Shown: positions 11,351-23,944, counted from the stretch's first letter. The stretch is 64,000 nt of DNA from Ecdyonurus torrentis (GCA_949318235.1 OX439131.1:22278802-22342801), one strand, 5' to 3'. Translations and numbers: made by a program. Notes: generated from the sequence alone by a model not told the origin.

Positions 11351-13266
11351 GTGTAAAAATGCCAGAGCAATAATTTCATGTTAAATATAAAAACCATGTA
11401 CTTTTTTTATTATTATTTTTTTTTTAAGACAGTTGAGAGAAACCACATGAAACTGTCAACAAAGATTTATATATTTTGAGGGCCCTTGGAATTTAATAAT
11501 AAAAGTTTATCACTTAATCCTGTAGGTGGTTTAATTTAAAATGCTTTTTATGCAATTTCTCAGCAAATTTGAGTTAGTCTGATCAGCCAACACTCAAAAT
11601 AATATGGCGAAACTGGTATCTGTACAAATTTGCAAGCTGCTAGGAAAGAAATAATTATTATACGTACATACCATAAAAATATTACGTAATGCAACAATTC
11701 TTTTATTATATTATTGTCAATAAAGATCTAGATTGGTACCGATATGATGTTAAGTCTTTCCTGGTAACTCAACGAGTAATAATTCCATAGGTCCCAGTAT
11801 GTGCATATTTAATATTTATGTATGATATATGTGGTGGGGAGTAAAACCAACTACGTATTTATGCATAACATTACTAGTATAAAAATAAAATATTTAATTC
11901 ACTCTAATCCCACCACATGTATGATTGGTGGGATTGTAATTGTGTACATATGCACATTACTGGTATTTAGGTGTGTTCATAATGGCTTACATGTGTATAT
12001 ATACAAGTATGTACACTCCCCCCGAATAAATCTGACTGCAGCGTTCATGTCTCCATATGTTAAATATATGAGGAAACTTCAACGCGACCAGTCAGATTTA
12101 TTCCGGGGGAGTGTACATACCATCAAGTGGTGGAGATTTTGGCTAAATTTTTAAAAATTATTCTATGTGCTAAGTTAGGGAGTATTTTTTGAAAATTTAG
12201 CCAAAGACAGCCAACTTGACGGTATATGCAATACATGTATACATATTTTTAATAAATAAAAAAAAAAAAAAAAAAAAAAAAACACGCTCATGCAAATCAT
12301 TACAACATGCCTTGTTCACAATAAGCTTTTTCTAATTAGAATTGTTAATTATTTGAACAAAATAACATGCATTCTTATGGAGCTCACTTAACAATTCCAA
12401 TTAGAAAAAGCTTATTGTAAAGAAGTTATAAGCTTCTATATACACTATGCATTTATTTTTTAATCCAAATGACTGCATAAAATGCATATGTACATACACC
12501 GGTATGTATGTATTCATGTAGGATGATAAACATTACATTAACTGCAAATTTGTACATACATTCATAGCATTAGATGCAACGATGCAACATATTATAAAAG
12601 AACATAATATATCCAGCATACATAAATAAATGCCGCAGAGGATAATACATATTATTATGTACATTACTTTATCATACGGGTATTTAGTATGATGTCGTCA
12701 TCATACTCATACATCAATGTATTTTACGCATATTATGATACGATTTGTATGTTATGCATGTATGATATGTAATATATGTATGTATGTAATGCAACATATG
12801 TGTGCATCCTAGATAGGCCCATCAAGATTTCTGACGCAAAACTTTACATAATAAGCTGCTTGCAATCATAGTTCCTTCTTTAATCTTTTCTTAGAAAATG
12901 ACTCAACTCAATGGCTTCCATTATAAATCTTGCACAAACTTTAACGAATGCTATGTCGCAAGTCGCAAGGTCATCAATGGCCATCATTAAGCCCTTGCTA
13001 TGGTAAACTTTCAGCAAATACATATAAAAGATTATGCTCACCTGAGGTAATTTTAATAGAATTCCTGCGGTTTGAATTAATTCACATCCTAAAATCCGAA
13101 GATCCGTTTCTGTAATTTGATCTAATCCATCAAGCTGGGACGGGGTAGGAGAAAGCTTGTTCTCGGGCAGCAAGCAATTCGTTAACGTTAGACAAATTTT
13201 ACCATAAGGCTTTGGTAATGGTTTTATTGGATTAACTCCATTTATTTCTATTAAAGGAGTAGCCAT
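5007..13266 (-). CDS. CycL: Cyclin L (transcription and splicing cyclin, RS domain)
   Basis: Eight exons in transcript order: 13042-13266, 11058-11242, 6540-6660, 6187-6456, 5835-6016, 5589-5708, 5289-5435, 5007-5181. All joins keep frame and give 474 residues. The first cyclin box (about residues 45-177) shows [32 protein letters not shown] and [19 protein letters not shown]. The second (about 178-265) shows [18 protein letters not shown] and [12 protein letters not shown]. The C-terminus (about 370-445) is an arginine-serine domain with [10 protein letters not shown] and [11 protein letters not shown]. Cyclin L partners CDK11 and works in nuclear speckles in transcription and pre-mRNA splicing. 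Family members run about 520-560 residues, so this is slightly short. Introns 1 and 2 are large (1.8 and 4.4 kb) and carry foldback elements. Intron 2 also holds a candidate stop-containing cassette exon. Confidence 0.95.
8223..8324. mobile_element. Diverged foldback element related to the 16.6-kb palindrome
   Basis: The left arm (about 8223-8258) and the right arm (about 8293-8324) are imperfect reverse complements. They share the core GATAGTGTGAGCTTAAAC-like sequence found in the perfect palindrome at 16624-16681. The spacer, with TAGCCAGTAGCCAGGG, is unique. AT-rich flanks resembling those of the 16.6-kb copy extend the similarity to about 8160-8380. I read it as a non-autonomous foldback or MITE copy. 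No transposase is present. Confidence 0.5.
9790..10005 (-). other. CycL: Candidate cassette ('poison') exon inside cyclin L intron 2
   Basis: On the minus strand an acceptor-like CTCTCCACAG ends at 10006, followed by a GC-rich block inside very AT-rich intron. Exon 2 ends with two bases of a codon. Reading on from 10005 in that phase gives 21 residues and then an in-frame TAA at 9939-9941. Inclusion would therefore truncate the protein inside the first cyclin box and probably send the mRNA to nonsense-mediated decay. The 3' boundary is not resolved; several GT sites lie between about 9800 and 9900. Cyclin L and SR-protein genes in other animals are known to make truncated alternative isoforms. 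The exon call here is inference. Confidence 0.4.
12007..12120. mobile_element. Foldback MITE-like element, copy 1
   Basis: The terminal inverted repeats read GTATGTACACTCCCC at the left and GGGGAGTGTACATAC at the right, and continue inwards through GAATAAATCTGACT and its complement. The unique centre (about 12035-12090) contains GCGTTCATGTC and ACTTCAACGCGAC. A second copy in opposite orientation lies at 14242-14347. It has no coding capacity; the open frame across it is a by-product. I read it as a non-autonomous DNA transposon, perhaps Tc1/mariner-like. Confidence 0.6.
12315..12421. mobile_element. Foldback element with about 33-bp arms
   Basis: The left arm (12315-12348) contains ACAATAAGCTTTTTCTAATT. 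The right arm (about 12388-12421) is its reverse complement apart from one or two mismatches. The spacer is about 40 bases. It has no coding content and lies in cyclin L intron 1. The arms differ from those of the neighbouring 12007-12120 element, so this is a separate family. Confidence 0.5.
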
Positions 13267-16044
13267 AATACTTAATTAATACTTCTTCAGCTCCATAAAG
13301 TAGATAAAAATAGCACAATTATAAGAATTACAAAACTTTGCACAAGCCAAGCAGAGATCGTCGAGATGGAGGATCCAAAAACGCATCAAAAACGTTTGAC
13401 GACGACACCCACGATGCCAAAACATTGATTACGGCTGCATTACTTTTCTTTAGGAAAATTGATAGAAATTTTTTTATTACCTAATTTTAATTAAATATTG
13501 TTTTAATTTTATATTTAAAAAAAGAAAAAGACTATTTTAAGTTTCCTAAATTATGACGGCAAATTGCTTAAATTAGCAACTAGGCAACATTGCAATCTAC
13601 GTTATGCGCGCCACTGTTTGTGATGTATTTAAAAAGCTCATAAGCCCTACATACTCAGTATACATTACATACTACATCAATGTCCCTCACATGTCTTCCG
13701 ACTCCAGCACCAGCAGCATCCAGCGGCCCCAGCACCAGCAGCCCAATCGCTCAATATGTCAATAGTATACGGTGGTTGCACTGGTTGCATTCACATAAAA
13801 GACGACGCCATATGTCAGCACTAAATAACATTGACCCCCGGTATGGAAAAATAACACGTTTTGCCACTTAAAAAATATATATAGCAATGTTTTTTAGAGC
13901 ATTTTATAATATAATGCATTATAATTCAACAGATTAAATATTCAGTATAAATATGAGAAAATAATATTAATATTTTATAAAAGAAACAAATTTTCCAAAG
14001 AAAATAGCCAAAAACTATGTTTGCCCTATGCTAAGCAGTAAGCACTGTTATTCATTTGCTATATAGTATGGGCGTCATACATATACACCCTAAATATCTA
14101 TATATGGAGTGGATGCTAACACAGTCCATTATTGTAGCACTACATATTTTATAGCAATATTTATTAAAGAATTGTTAAGTAGATTGTAGATTAGACTGAA
14201 ATATAATATCTATAATATTTTGATAATCATACAACATGTGGGTACACTCCTCCCAAATAAATCTGACAAGTCGCGTTAAAGTTTCCCCATATATTTAACA
14301 TTGGAAGACATGAACGTTGCGGTCAGATTTATTCGGGAGGAGTGTACATGTGCACTCATGATAATTAATGTGCAATAAATAATATGGCCATAAATTTTAT
14401 TTTGCAATAAATATATTATAATAAGGTTGCTTTTCAAAATAATAATTATAATAACATCAGTAGGATTTCCAGTATTATAATATTTATATTCTATATACTG
14501 TACAATATATCGTAAAAACAAAACAAACATTTAAGAAAGTTAAAATACATTATTTTTTGTTTGACAATATTTTATATGTTTCTAAACCTGCATAATTATA
14601 TAAATTACGTTATGTGTAATTGAAGCAATAATTTAATTCTATAACTTAAAAATTTCACACTCATTTACATTATAAATTAGCATTTATTACCAGTATAATT
14701 ATATTGACACAGAAAAGTTTTTTTTACAACTCATGGACACTTGCTCAAGGATTAAGGGGGGATTTTAAAGTGTTGATACAGGCAGTTTCAGTCAAAGCAT
14801 TTAACAGTTTTTATGGGATAAATAATTAAAAATATTCCAAAAATCTTTTATACCCTTACTGTATTTTATTTGAGTATTAAGATAATACATAGATAAATTT
14901 ATATTATTTGGATTATAATTTTCTATTACATCGATATAGTCTGACCAACGAACTAAAACTCCTGTCATTTTGAGTGACAACACTCTGAAAGTGATATAGA
15001 CTAGAGGAGGCTAGACAAAATGTACAATTAGATGTATATCATCTCACTCAAGCAGGTAGTCCCCTTTTTGCTTGCATGCAATGGTTTTTAACAATAAGTT
15101 TACCTTTGATACCTGACAAATTTAAAAAGTATAGTTTCGCTTGGTGTAACCATGGTCATATATCAATAATGCATAACAGTTTGATAAAAAAAAAAGTAGC
15201 TATAATAGTTAGGAAAATACAAAAATTGAAGACTAAATTCTTGCAAAAACTTATTATGTATAAAAGTTAACAACGTGTTATTCTTAAATTTTATCATGAA
15301 ATGCAAAATATATGCAAACCAAGAAAAAAAAAAGGAGAAGTCTTGCCTCTCGCCTCTTTTGGTTTTGCCACCATGGCTTGTTAAAACTAAATTTTTGTAC
15401 CTGCACTTAATTGTTGGTCAGACTATACTTTTTGGAAATTAAAATACTTATCACACTAAAAGTTACACTGCACCCATTTGCCGGTGTCAAAATGATAAAA
15501 TTATTAATTTTCCGTCATAAATAACAATAACTATAGGTACAGTCTTGATTTAACTTTAAAAAAATAAATATCATTTACACAACATGTGAATGATACTTCG
15601 TCAACAATAAAGAAAAAAAAAATAATGCAAGTCGTGAATTCATGCCGTACAATTTTTAAAAGTAAAGCAAAAAAAAAAAAAAAGAAAGTAGGGTATATAG
15701 TATTTGTGTTGGATTAACTGATTCTTTTAAAACAAATTAAATCTTGTAAAATTAATTTTATATAACACAACAATGCACAATATGTCAACTGCAAATATAT
15801 TATATTTATTAAGAGATTTCTATAAATATAATTTTTGTGTAAAAACCTATAAGAATAGCTGACTTAATGAAAAGAATAAAATATCTAAAAACAATTATAC
15901 TTAAATACATATGCTGTAATAATTATAAAAATGCTAATTATGATGATGTTAATACAATATAATATTGGAGATACGTAGGATGATTTGGTTATCCTAATTT
16001 GTTATTATGACTCTATTGTAGTAAAAAAAAAATAAAAAAAAAAA
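13267..16044. other. Intergenic region upstream of cyclin L and downstream of Tecpr1
   Basis: The cyclin L promoter should lie within the first few hundred bases. A GC-richer patch at about 13680-13860 holds a 63-codon plus-strand frame rich in Pro, Ala and Ser, without recognisable similarity. A second foldback copy lies at 14242-14347. The rest is AT-rich with A runs, and I see no gene. Confidence 0.6.
14242..14347. mobile_element. Foldback MITE-like element, copy 2 (inverted relative to copy 1)
   Basis: The termini read GTACACTCC at the left and GGAGGAGTGTAC at the right, with AATAAATCTGAC and its complement inside. The centre (GTCGCGTTAAAGTTTCCCC ... GACATGAACGTTGC) is the reverse complement of the centre of the 12007-12120 element. 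The two copies therefore belong to one family in opposite orientation. Confidence 0.6.
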
Positions 16045-16871
16045 TCAATTTTGCATTTTCCTTTCACTCCAACCACGAGCACTAATATGCTGCCAACCAG
16101 TCTGAAATTTTAAAGAAAAAAGCAAATTAAAATTCAATCATAGAATAAAAAAAACTATTTATAAGTTAAATTGGCTATGTTGTTTTGTTGTTGCTTAAGG
16201 TGGACAGAACGAACAGGATTCTGTCAGTTGGCAAGAATCATAATGATTATGCAGCCATTATCTGCTAATTGGGTATAATTGTAATGTGTGGCCAGAGAGG
16301 CCAAGATCTTGCATTGAACATTACTACACTATTTAGTCCATTTTGTTTTTCACTATATTTGAATTATGGCTATGTAAGGCAGTAATGCTGTTTGTAGACC
16401 CTGACGATCGATCAACATTGGTTATTCAAATGGAATGCGCATTTTTTGGTGCAAGAAAACAGGGTTTACGAACTACACTTATATACTGTAAGAGTGGCCC
16501 ACAAGAGCCTAAACCTCACCACTTTAAAAAGTATAAAAATTTACGGATTTTTTTTTCTATGCGATATTGATAATTGAAAGCTTTGATAGAAAAAACACAT
16601 AGGTAGATAGATTAGGAAAAAAATGGGGAATGGGAGATAGTGTAAGCTCATATATGAGCTTACACTATCTCCCATTCCCCAATTCCTCCTAATATACTGT
16701 ACATAAAATTATGTTTTTTAATATCAAATCTTTTAATTATCACTTTGAATAGTACCGTATTTAATTACTTTTATTATTTAAATAAATTATTTACATATTA
16801 TTTTTATGGACTATAAATTTTGTAAATTTAGAGTTAGTTCATATCAAGAAACCTGCAAAATGAATTGCAAA

Positions 16872-16947
<76 letters not shown>

Positions 16948-19269
16948 CATCAAGCAAACAAATAAATACAACAAATAAACAATCTACACTACAACCAAAA
17001 AATAAAATTATTACTTGTTATTATTATTTGTTATAAAATTGGCCAATGCATTTTTCCTTACCAGGGTAGAAAAGTTCCATGCCACTCCAGAGCTAGATTT
17101 CTCAGTAACACCACAACGAAGCCCAATTACTCCAGGATCTTCAGCTGCACCTAGTACAGCCCACAGTCCTCCAGAACCACAAGATATTTGACGCACTTCT
17201 TTGCCTCCTGTAATTGATAAGTGAATAAAGTGAGACACACAATTTATATACTCTATACCTATATATAAATAATTTAAGGAAAAAACCAATGTGTTAGGAT
17301 TAATAGTGATAGAGATAATAATAATAATTACTATTGAACTATAGGATCTATATATAAAAAAGCAAGAATTATGTTTATTAGCCTGAGCAATGTTTTTGCC
17401 TTAAATAATAAAAATAGAAGAATAAGGAAGTAGAATACTGACCTGCATCTGGTGTATCAGTGCTCATCAGCCAATGAGTGCCTTCTGGGAAAACAGCTGT
17501 AACTTCTCTCCTTAAGTACACTTTGCCCTCACGGTCCAAACCCCATACATCATTGTCTACTGATATTTGCTGTAGTGGCCCAGGAGGATCAACTAGAACC
17601 CAGGCTTCACCTGCATACCAAAAACAACTACAGTAAGTAATCATTTCTAGCAATATGCACCCCCCCCCCTAATAATATTAAATTTATTCTTCATTAATAC
17701 TTTTAAAATTTTTTTTTTTCGAGAGTACGTAATTCATAAAAAAATAAAATTGGCCATAAAATTGTTGCTCTGCATATAACACTCTCATATTAACTTATTT
17801 ACAGTAATTGGCCCATTATATAGGCAATTATATTACAAGTATTCTTTTGACAGCCAACATTGGCATATAAAAAAAAATCATTTACCAATTGGATTTGAAG
17901 CAGTGATTCCAAATCTCCAGAAAGCAGAACCATTCTTCCCAACAGCCCAGAGTTTATTTCCTTTTCCAATGCATATACTACTTAAAGCATGTTCTCCTGA
18001 TACATGCTGCCACATCTCACCCTGAAAATTAAAATTGAGATTATTGTTTATTATTATCAGCTTGATCGAAAATAACAAAACCTATATAAAACTGAATAAG
18101 CATACCTGAGGCAAATCATTTGTGACTCCACACCTATATAGAGCATCACCATTTAATGCTACAGCCCATATAGAGATCTTTTTCTCCTCACTCTGAAATA
18201 CATTATTAAATTATTATGTAATAATCACATGTTTGAAAACTCATCAACTTAATAAAATAAATACTCCACTTATCCAAGAAAGAAAACTATTAATTAAATA
18301 TGAAGAAATTTACCACTAAGCTAACATCAAGTAGTTTGGTGCCTCCAAGTTCCCTCCATGGTCCTGATGTTGTAATGCCACATTTTCTTTCCCAACGTCT
18401 ACGTCTTACATAATCTGTAAATTTTTTACGTCCATGATATGAGGCAGGAAAATCAACTGCGAACTGCCATCCTTCCTTGTCAACTCCTCCTGATGTGTGG
18501 AAATCTACTCTCCATTCTGTTATCTGTAATATTTTTTCAAACAAATGTAATTTATCATTAAGCTTCTTATTATTGTTTATTAGTATTCCAAAAAAGAGTT
18601 TAATTATTTTTTTCGCAAAATGCTTCTTCTTTAAAATAAACAAAATTCAGGCACATTTTTATAATTTTTTCAAAATAACAAGATGCAATACAAATTACCT
18701 TTAAATACGTATAAAATGGAATTTATATTGCATGTCAATAGGGATCGAGTGCAAAATATATATTTTGAAAATATCAAAAGTAGCATGTATTAAGTTAATT
18801 TAACACTTAATTGAAAATGTAAACTCTGTGTTGCAGTTCGTTGATGAAATAATGAAAACAACTTCTAATACCAAAATTGTGTGGGTAAATATATAATACT
18901 GTACCTATATATTAGGCAATGATGTGGAAATATTGTTAAAAAAATATTTTACATAAAAGAAAATAAATATAATAATAAAATAAATGATTAAATGAAAAAT
19001 GAAACAAAAGCATGAATAAATAAATGAAATAAAAGAATATTTTTATACCCATTGCCAGTGCATAGAGCGTAGTCTCAATTTGTCTTTACTACGCTTATGT
19101 TTGCCTGTTTTATCACTCCATGGTGGTCTATCAGTTGGCAATCCACGAGCAGAGTAACCAGTTAGAGGATTCCATCTTTGATTTTCATACACGTAGAAAC
19201 TTTGAGAGTCTGTCATTGTGTGAATAGTTGTAGAAGCATCATCTGAGACTAAAAAAAAAATAATAATAA

Positions 19270-19330
<61 letters not shown>

Positions 19331-22300
19331 ACACACACACACACACACACACACCAATCATCACACATAGTTGATTTTCCTCCAATATTTATAATACTTT
19401 ATAATGTAATAATAAAAATTGCTTTAATTTACCTGCTAAACAGCCACCTCCCCATCCTCCAGTATACACCCACCCTCTGCCATCAAAGCCAATGCCCCAC
19501 GTTACTCCACTACAGCAAGTCTCCACCTTACGTAGATGTCCTCCTACTTGTCGCCAGTACATTTCAGATGGGGCAAGTGAAAACTAAAATAATAATAATA
19601 GCACACATTATGTACTTTTTTTTTCTTTTTTTTTTAATTTGGCAAATTTCTAAATATTAACTTATGAAAATTTTAAATTCTAATTTTTTTCTTAAAAAAT
19701 TATGTCATGTACTGCATATATTTAAACACACCACTTACCTTTTTACATTCATAAATAATACTACTTATAGATACTGCTCCTTGAATATTAACAAAGCTCA
19801 TGTGCTCTGGACTTAAAACATGTTTGAATGTTGTAAATTGTTGACCATTTACAAATATCTGTGAACATTACATACAAGTAAATAGCACAAAGAACATTAA
19901 TATAAAACCAATAAGTTATTACTTACAACAAAACAATCTGTATGACACTCAATCCTCAGTGTAAACTCTACTTCTCTTTCAAATGGAAAATCAACAGTAT
20001 CTCTGTCTTCTGTGCCCCAATTACCAGCCTCCATTGAATTTTTCACAACACAGCTTTCTTTAAAACGAGGGTTAAAATGGAGTGCAACATTTCTAGATGC
20101 ATCATTTATTGGACCCCAGTAATTTTGAAGATTTACAGCAAATCTGAGTATAGAAAAAAAAATGAGAAAACGGAGAAAAAAAAAAACTCTGTGAATATTA
20201 ATTACCTGTCTGATTTAGTATGTGGTCTCCCTACAATCTCTAATGCACAACCCACGGGAAAGCAGTTACTAAGATGAGCTTCACATGGAACTGGCTGCAA
20301 AGATGATGCTAACTCTTGACGAAACACTCCATCATTATTGTCTTTTTGCTGCTGTTGTTCCAAATAACTAGGATCCCAAACAAATATATCACCTAAGGAT
20401 GTAGTAGCCCATACAGAACCAGGACCAGGTTTACCATGAATTCCTTGTAACTCACAGCAAACTGAAAGAATTAAAAATTATATATTTATTTTTGTGTTTT
20501 ATACAATGTCTTATGTATCAATTTTAATTTATTCTTACCTGTAGTAAGACTAGCTAACCAATCCTCCATATCTTTTTCTGCTGGAAACACTAATTGAACA
20601 CAAGGTCTAAACACAGGTTGTTGGTTCTTGCCAAGTACTGCACGTGCACCACTACGAGTTTCATGTATATTTAATCTAGGCAAACCTGGTTCACTGGTTA
20701 CCATTACAATAGATAGCTCTGATAAATTCAGCTGCAACTAAAATAAAAAGTAAATGTTAAGATTTTTTTTTTATTATTATTTTTTATTCAATTCATTTTT
20801 TTTTTTTTTTTTTTATTGATGTACCTTTGTTACTGCCTGGTCTGGTGAGAGGATTGTGATTGTGCCTGCACAACCTGTTCCTTCAGAACCAATCCACTCC
20901 AGTTCCAAAACACATTCATCATATGAGCTACTCTTTGGCAGCATAACTTTCCCTCTGCCATGTTTTACCCATGATTTCCTAAACAAATAAATCATGATAA
21001 TTTAGTACTGTATGCATAATATATCCAACTTTGACAAAAATTTAGAATGCAATTGATTTTTGGAGCTAAGCAGTGGATCACATTAGCCAAACAAAGGTGG
21101 CACAGAAAAAGGTAATAGTAATATGGCAAGACACTTTTTTTTTATTATTATTATACCTAAAGCATTTATCTCCCCCCCCCCCTAATAAATAACAAAGTTG
21201 AACATTTGAAATGAGGGATACTATAACACGTTAACATATCTGAGGCTAAAAAAAAAAATAATAATAAAAAAAAAAAAAAAATCACCACCAGCAACACACC
21301 CATTTAAAATTAAAATACACAGTTCTGATACTTACAATTCTATTGCTGACTCGTACAAATCAAAACCTTGTTTTTCTCTGTGTAATCTTGTCTTCAATTC
21401 TTCAAGGATTTTATTTCTCCAAGGTTCTGATAATTTATTTTGACTTCTACTTTGGTTTACATCAAAGAACCTGAAATAAAAACATGATGACATGGAGATT
21501 ATATGTTTAAAAATCTTATTACTTTGCATTACCATAGGTTTGGTGGCAGAGTTGGGTCTACAGTACATGCTCCTGCTGCAACCCAATTCCAAGACATTTG
21601 GTTCATATCATCAATCTCATGAACAAGTCGTGGCATAAAATCTGACATGTACATATCATCATCCTCTCCAAATACACTGTCTGTTTCTGAGTTAGAGTCT
21701 GCACCACTTAATCTTGCCTCCAACTGGTTTAAACTACGAGATCCATCTCTTAAGGAACGTAATTGCTTTGGTCCAGCAAAATATTGAGTAGGTAAAGAGG
21801 AACACGCTCCTTCTTCTTGCCCTCCTGTTAATAAAGCTGAAATGTCTGCTGCTTGATTATCTGATAATGTGTTTGTTAGATTGTCTAAACTGCTAGCAGC
21901 TTGATAAACAGCAGGAGCTACGTTGTCTACTGAAGCAGCTGAGGGAGGTCTGGAAATATAATATTAATAAATTAAAGCCAACTCTTCAATAATTTTAATG
22001 CTATATAATATACTTACACAGGGGATGCATGATGTATAAAACTATGACAGGGCTTCTCGACATTAGCAGTAGCACTAGTGCCCAATTGGTGAACATGGTG
22101 TCTACTAGGAGATGGTGCACATATGTTAATACCACTACTACTGCCTGTACTACTTGAAGTTGAACCTCTCTCAGTACGAAGCTTGAACACTCCTGCTTGA
22201 ACTTTACGCCAAGTACGTCCAGTCAGTTCTTCTGGCACCACTCCGGTACGTAGATAAATACAACGATCTTCCGCTCCTACTGCCCATACCTAAAAATAAA

Positions 22301-23277
22301 TAAATATTTCAGCAACATCATCACGGTTAAAATAATATACTAATATTTACCTGATTATCGTCACCAACAGATACTTGTGCCATTTCTCCAACCATTTGCA
22401 CCCAACCGTTTCCTGCTGGTCTCTCAGGAATATTGATCCCTCTTCTGTACCATACAGTTCCCTCAGATGCAACAGCCCAAACAACATTCAGTCCAACACC
22501 AACTTGTTTTAATCTTTTTGGAATATTGTCTATTTCTGGAGGTGCAACTTCTATCCATGTCTCTCCTTTAAACAAGAAAAGCCAGTTTCATTGCACACCA
22601 AAGCCAAAAAATTAATTCATTTAATCAAAATCTTACCTTGCAATTGATCTCGTGTGATTTGATCTCTGACTAGTACTCTACCATCCCACAAGACACACCA
22701 CACATGACCTGAGGGTCCCACACACAGCTGAGCTGGTTCACATCGAGGTAGAAGTGGTACTCCCATCCAGTGAGACCCTTCAGGACTAATTGCTGATAGT
22801 CCACTTCGAAATAATACCTGAAATTTAAAAATTATATACACATTTCTTATTTCTAGTACATACTCATAGATAATGTGATACTCACACGTCCTTGAACTGT
22901 TATAGCCCAAACTACAAGTGTCCCAAGTTTACAGCTAGAAATTTGATGACCTCCAACACTAACATCAATAAAAGGTTCCTAAAAATAATAATCAATAAAT
23001 AAATTTGTTCAGAAATAAACAATTTTAATTATTACTACTCAAATTGCAGTATGCACCTGTGTGGGATCTCTATGCAGTGGAGGTAAAGCACACCATGAAT
23101 TCAATGCAACGTATCGTCTATATCGGACCCATTTTCTTTTTCTTACACAAGACTTCCACTGCTTTTGTGGAAAATATGTAGCAGGAAAATCTAGGGCATA
23201 CATCCAACCCTGAAAAGTTCAACCATTTTTATTGTACTAAAAATATAAAATGTACCTACTATATTTTTTGATTGTAC

Positions 23278-23366
<89 letters not shown>

Positions 23367-23944
23367 ATGTTGCAAATACAGTATGTAATAATTAGTGATT
23401 GCATTTCAAATTTATATGTACATATATCAGGGTCTATTTGCCCTGTACCTCATGATCTAATGGTTGTCCATCATCCATAACAGTTTCAATATGCCAGTCA
23501 GACTCCCATGCCCAAGCTCTGGAGGGTAAATCAACAGTTTCCCAAGAACGATCAACTGTCCCATCATCGTTAGAAAAATGGAATCGATCAGTAGGAAGTA
23601 GTCGAGCACTGAAGCCATCAAGAGGCAACCACCGCTGTAAAATATACACATAAATTTTAAGGTCATATATTTATTGTACATATATTTTTCTGAAAAATCG
23701 ACCGAAAACAATTATATACCTGATTTTCATAAGACTCTTCTTTGACACGGATTGGAATATCAAGACCATGAACATGCAAATAAATTTGTCTGTCTCCGCC
23801 TACAGCCCACACGCAGTTTGGTACCGCCGAAACATGCTTGAATTCTATTCCAAGATAGTCTAACTCATGCCATCTCGATCCACTTGTAGATAGGACGTAA
23901 ACCCGGCCCTCAGCACTCACACCAAACAGCGACGTGCCAGGCAT
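16045..23944 (-). CDS. Tecpr1: Tectonin beta-propeller repeat protein 1 (TECPR1 / Pex23) with an inserted galectin domain
   Basis: Twenty-two exons in transcript order: 23720-23944, 23449-23634, 23057-23209, 22886-22978, 22637-22817, 22351-22565, 22018-22289, 21533-21949, 21336-21470, 20825-20978, 20539-20737, 20206-20461, 19927-20143, 19739-19858, 19433-19583, 19049-19248, 18314-18523, 18106-18192, 17886-18021, 17443-17610, 17062-17207, 16045-16101. All phases agree, giving 1325 residues. In order: a tectonin repeat (1-70); dysferlin domain 1 (about 72-175, with YENQRW and DFPATY); tectonin repeats (190-400); a low-complexity linker (400-545); a PH-like region (about 580-744); galectin (about 800-941); a tectonin repeat; dysferlin domain 2 (about 1005-1115, with YENQRWNP and DFPASYHG); and C-terminal tectonin repeats to 1325. 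Vertebrate TECPR1 (about 1165 aa) acts in autophagosome-lysosome fusion and binds damaged lysosomal membranes. The galectin part keeps HFNPRF, VVKNS and WGTEDR, the canonical sugar-contact residues. The last exon is only 57 bases but matches the family's C-terminal WxHIS motif. Confidence 0.93.
16568..16741. mobile_element. Foldback element containing a perfect 58-bp palindrome
   Basis: Positions 16624-16681 form a perfect palindrome: 29-base arms with no spacer, centred between 16652 and 16653. Less exact inverted flanks (GATAATTGAAAGCTTTGATA at the left, the complement of ATATCAAATCTTTTAATTATC at the right) extend it to about 174 bp. The arms resemble the element at 8223-8324. It lies in the last intron of Tecpr1 and its transcript could form a long hairpin. 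It has no coding content. Confidence 0.6.
16872..16944. repeat. Compound (GT)n(GA)n microsatellite
   Basis: About eight GT units run directly into about 27 GA units. It lies in the last intron of Tecpr1. It is a simple-sequence repeat that creates a spurious open frame of alternating Glu and Arg. Confidence 0.9.
19274..19353. repeat. Compound (TA)n(CA)n microsatellite in a Tecpr1 intron
   Basis: An interrupted TA array is followed after GGA by a CA array. It lies in the intron between exons 15 and 16. It is simple sequence without coding meaning. Confidence 0.9.
23278..23363. repeat. Compound (GT)n(TA)n microsatellite in a Tecpr1 intron
   Basis: A short GT array runs into a TA array in the intron between exons 2 and 3 of Tecpr1. 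It is simple sequence. Confidence 0.9.

Larger units (their letters stand above)
11243..13041 (-). other. CycL: Intron 1 of cyclin L
   Basis: AT-rich intron of about 1.8 kb with two foldback elements (12007-12120 and 12315-12421, listed separately), long A runs at about 11327-11350 and 12257-12282, and many TATG/CATA-rich repeats. I see no additional exon. Confidence 0.7.

Noticed and set aside
11822..12154. 110-codon plus-strand frame and the similar minus-strand frame at 14276-14530
   Set aside because: They resemble each other only because both cross copies of the same foldback element.
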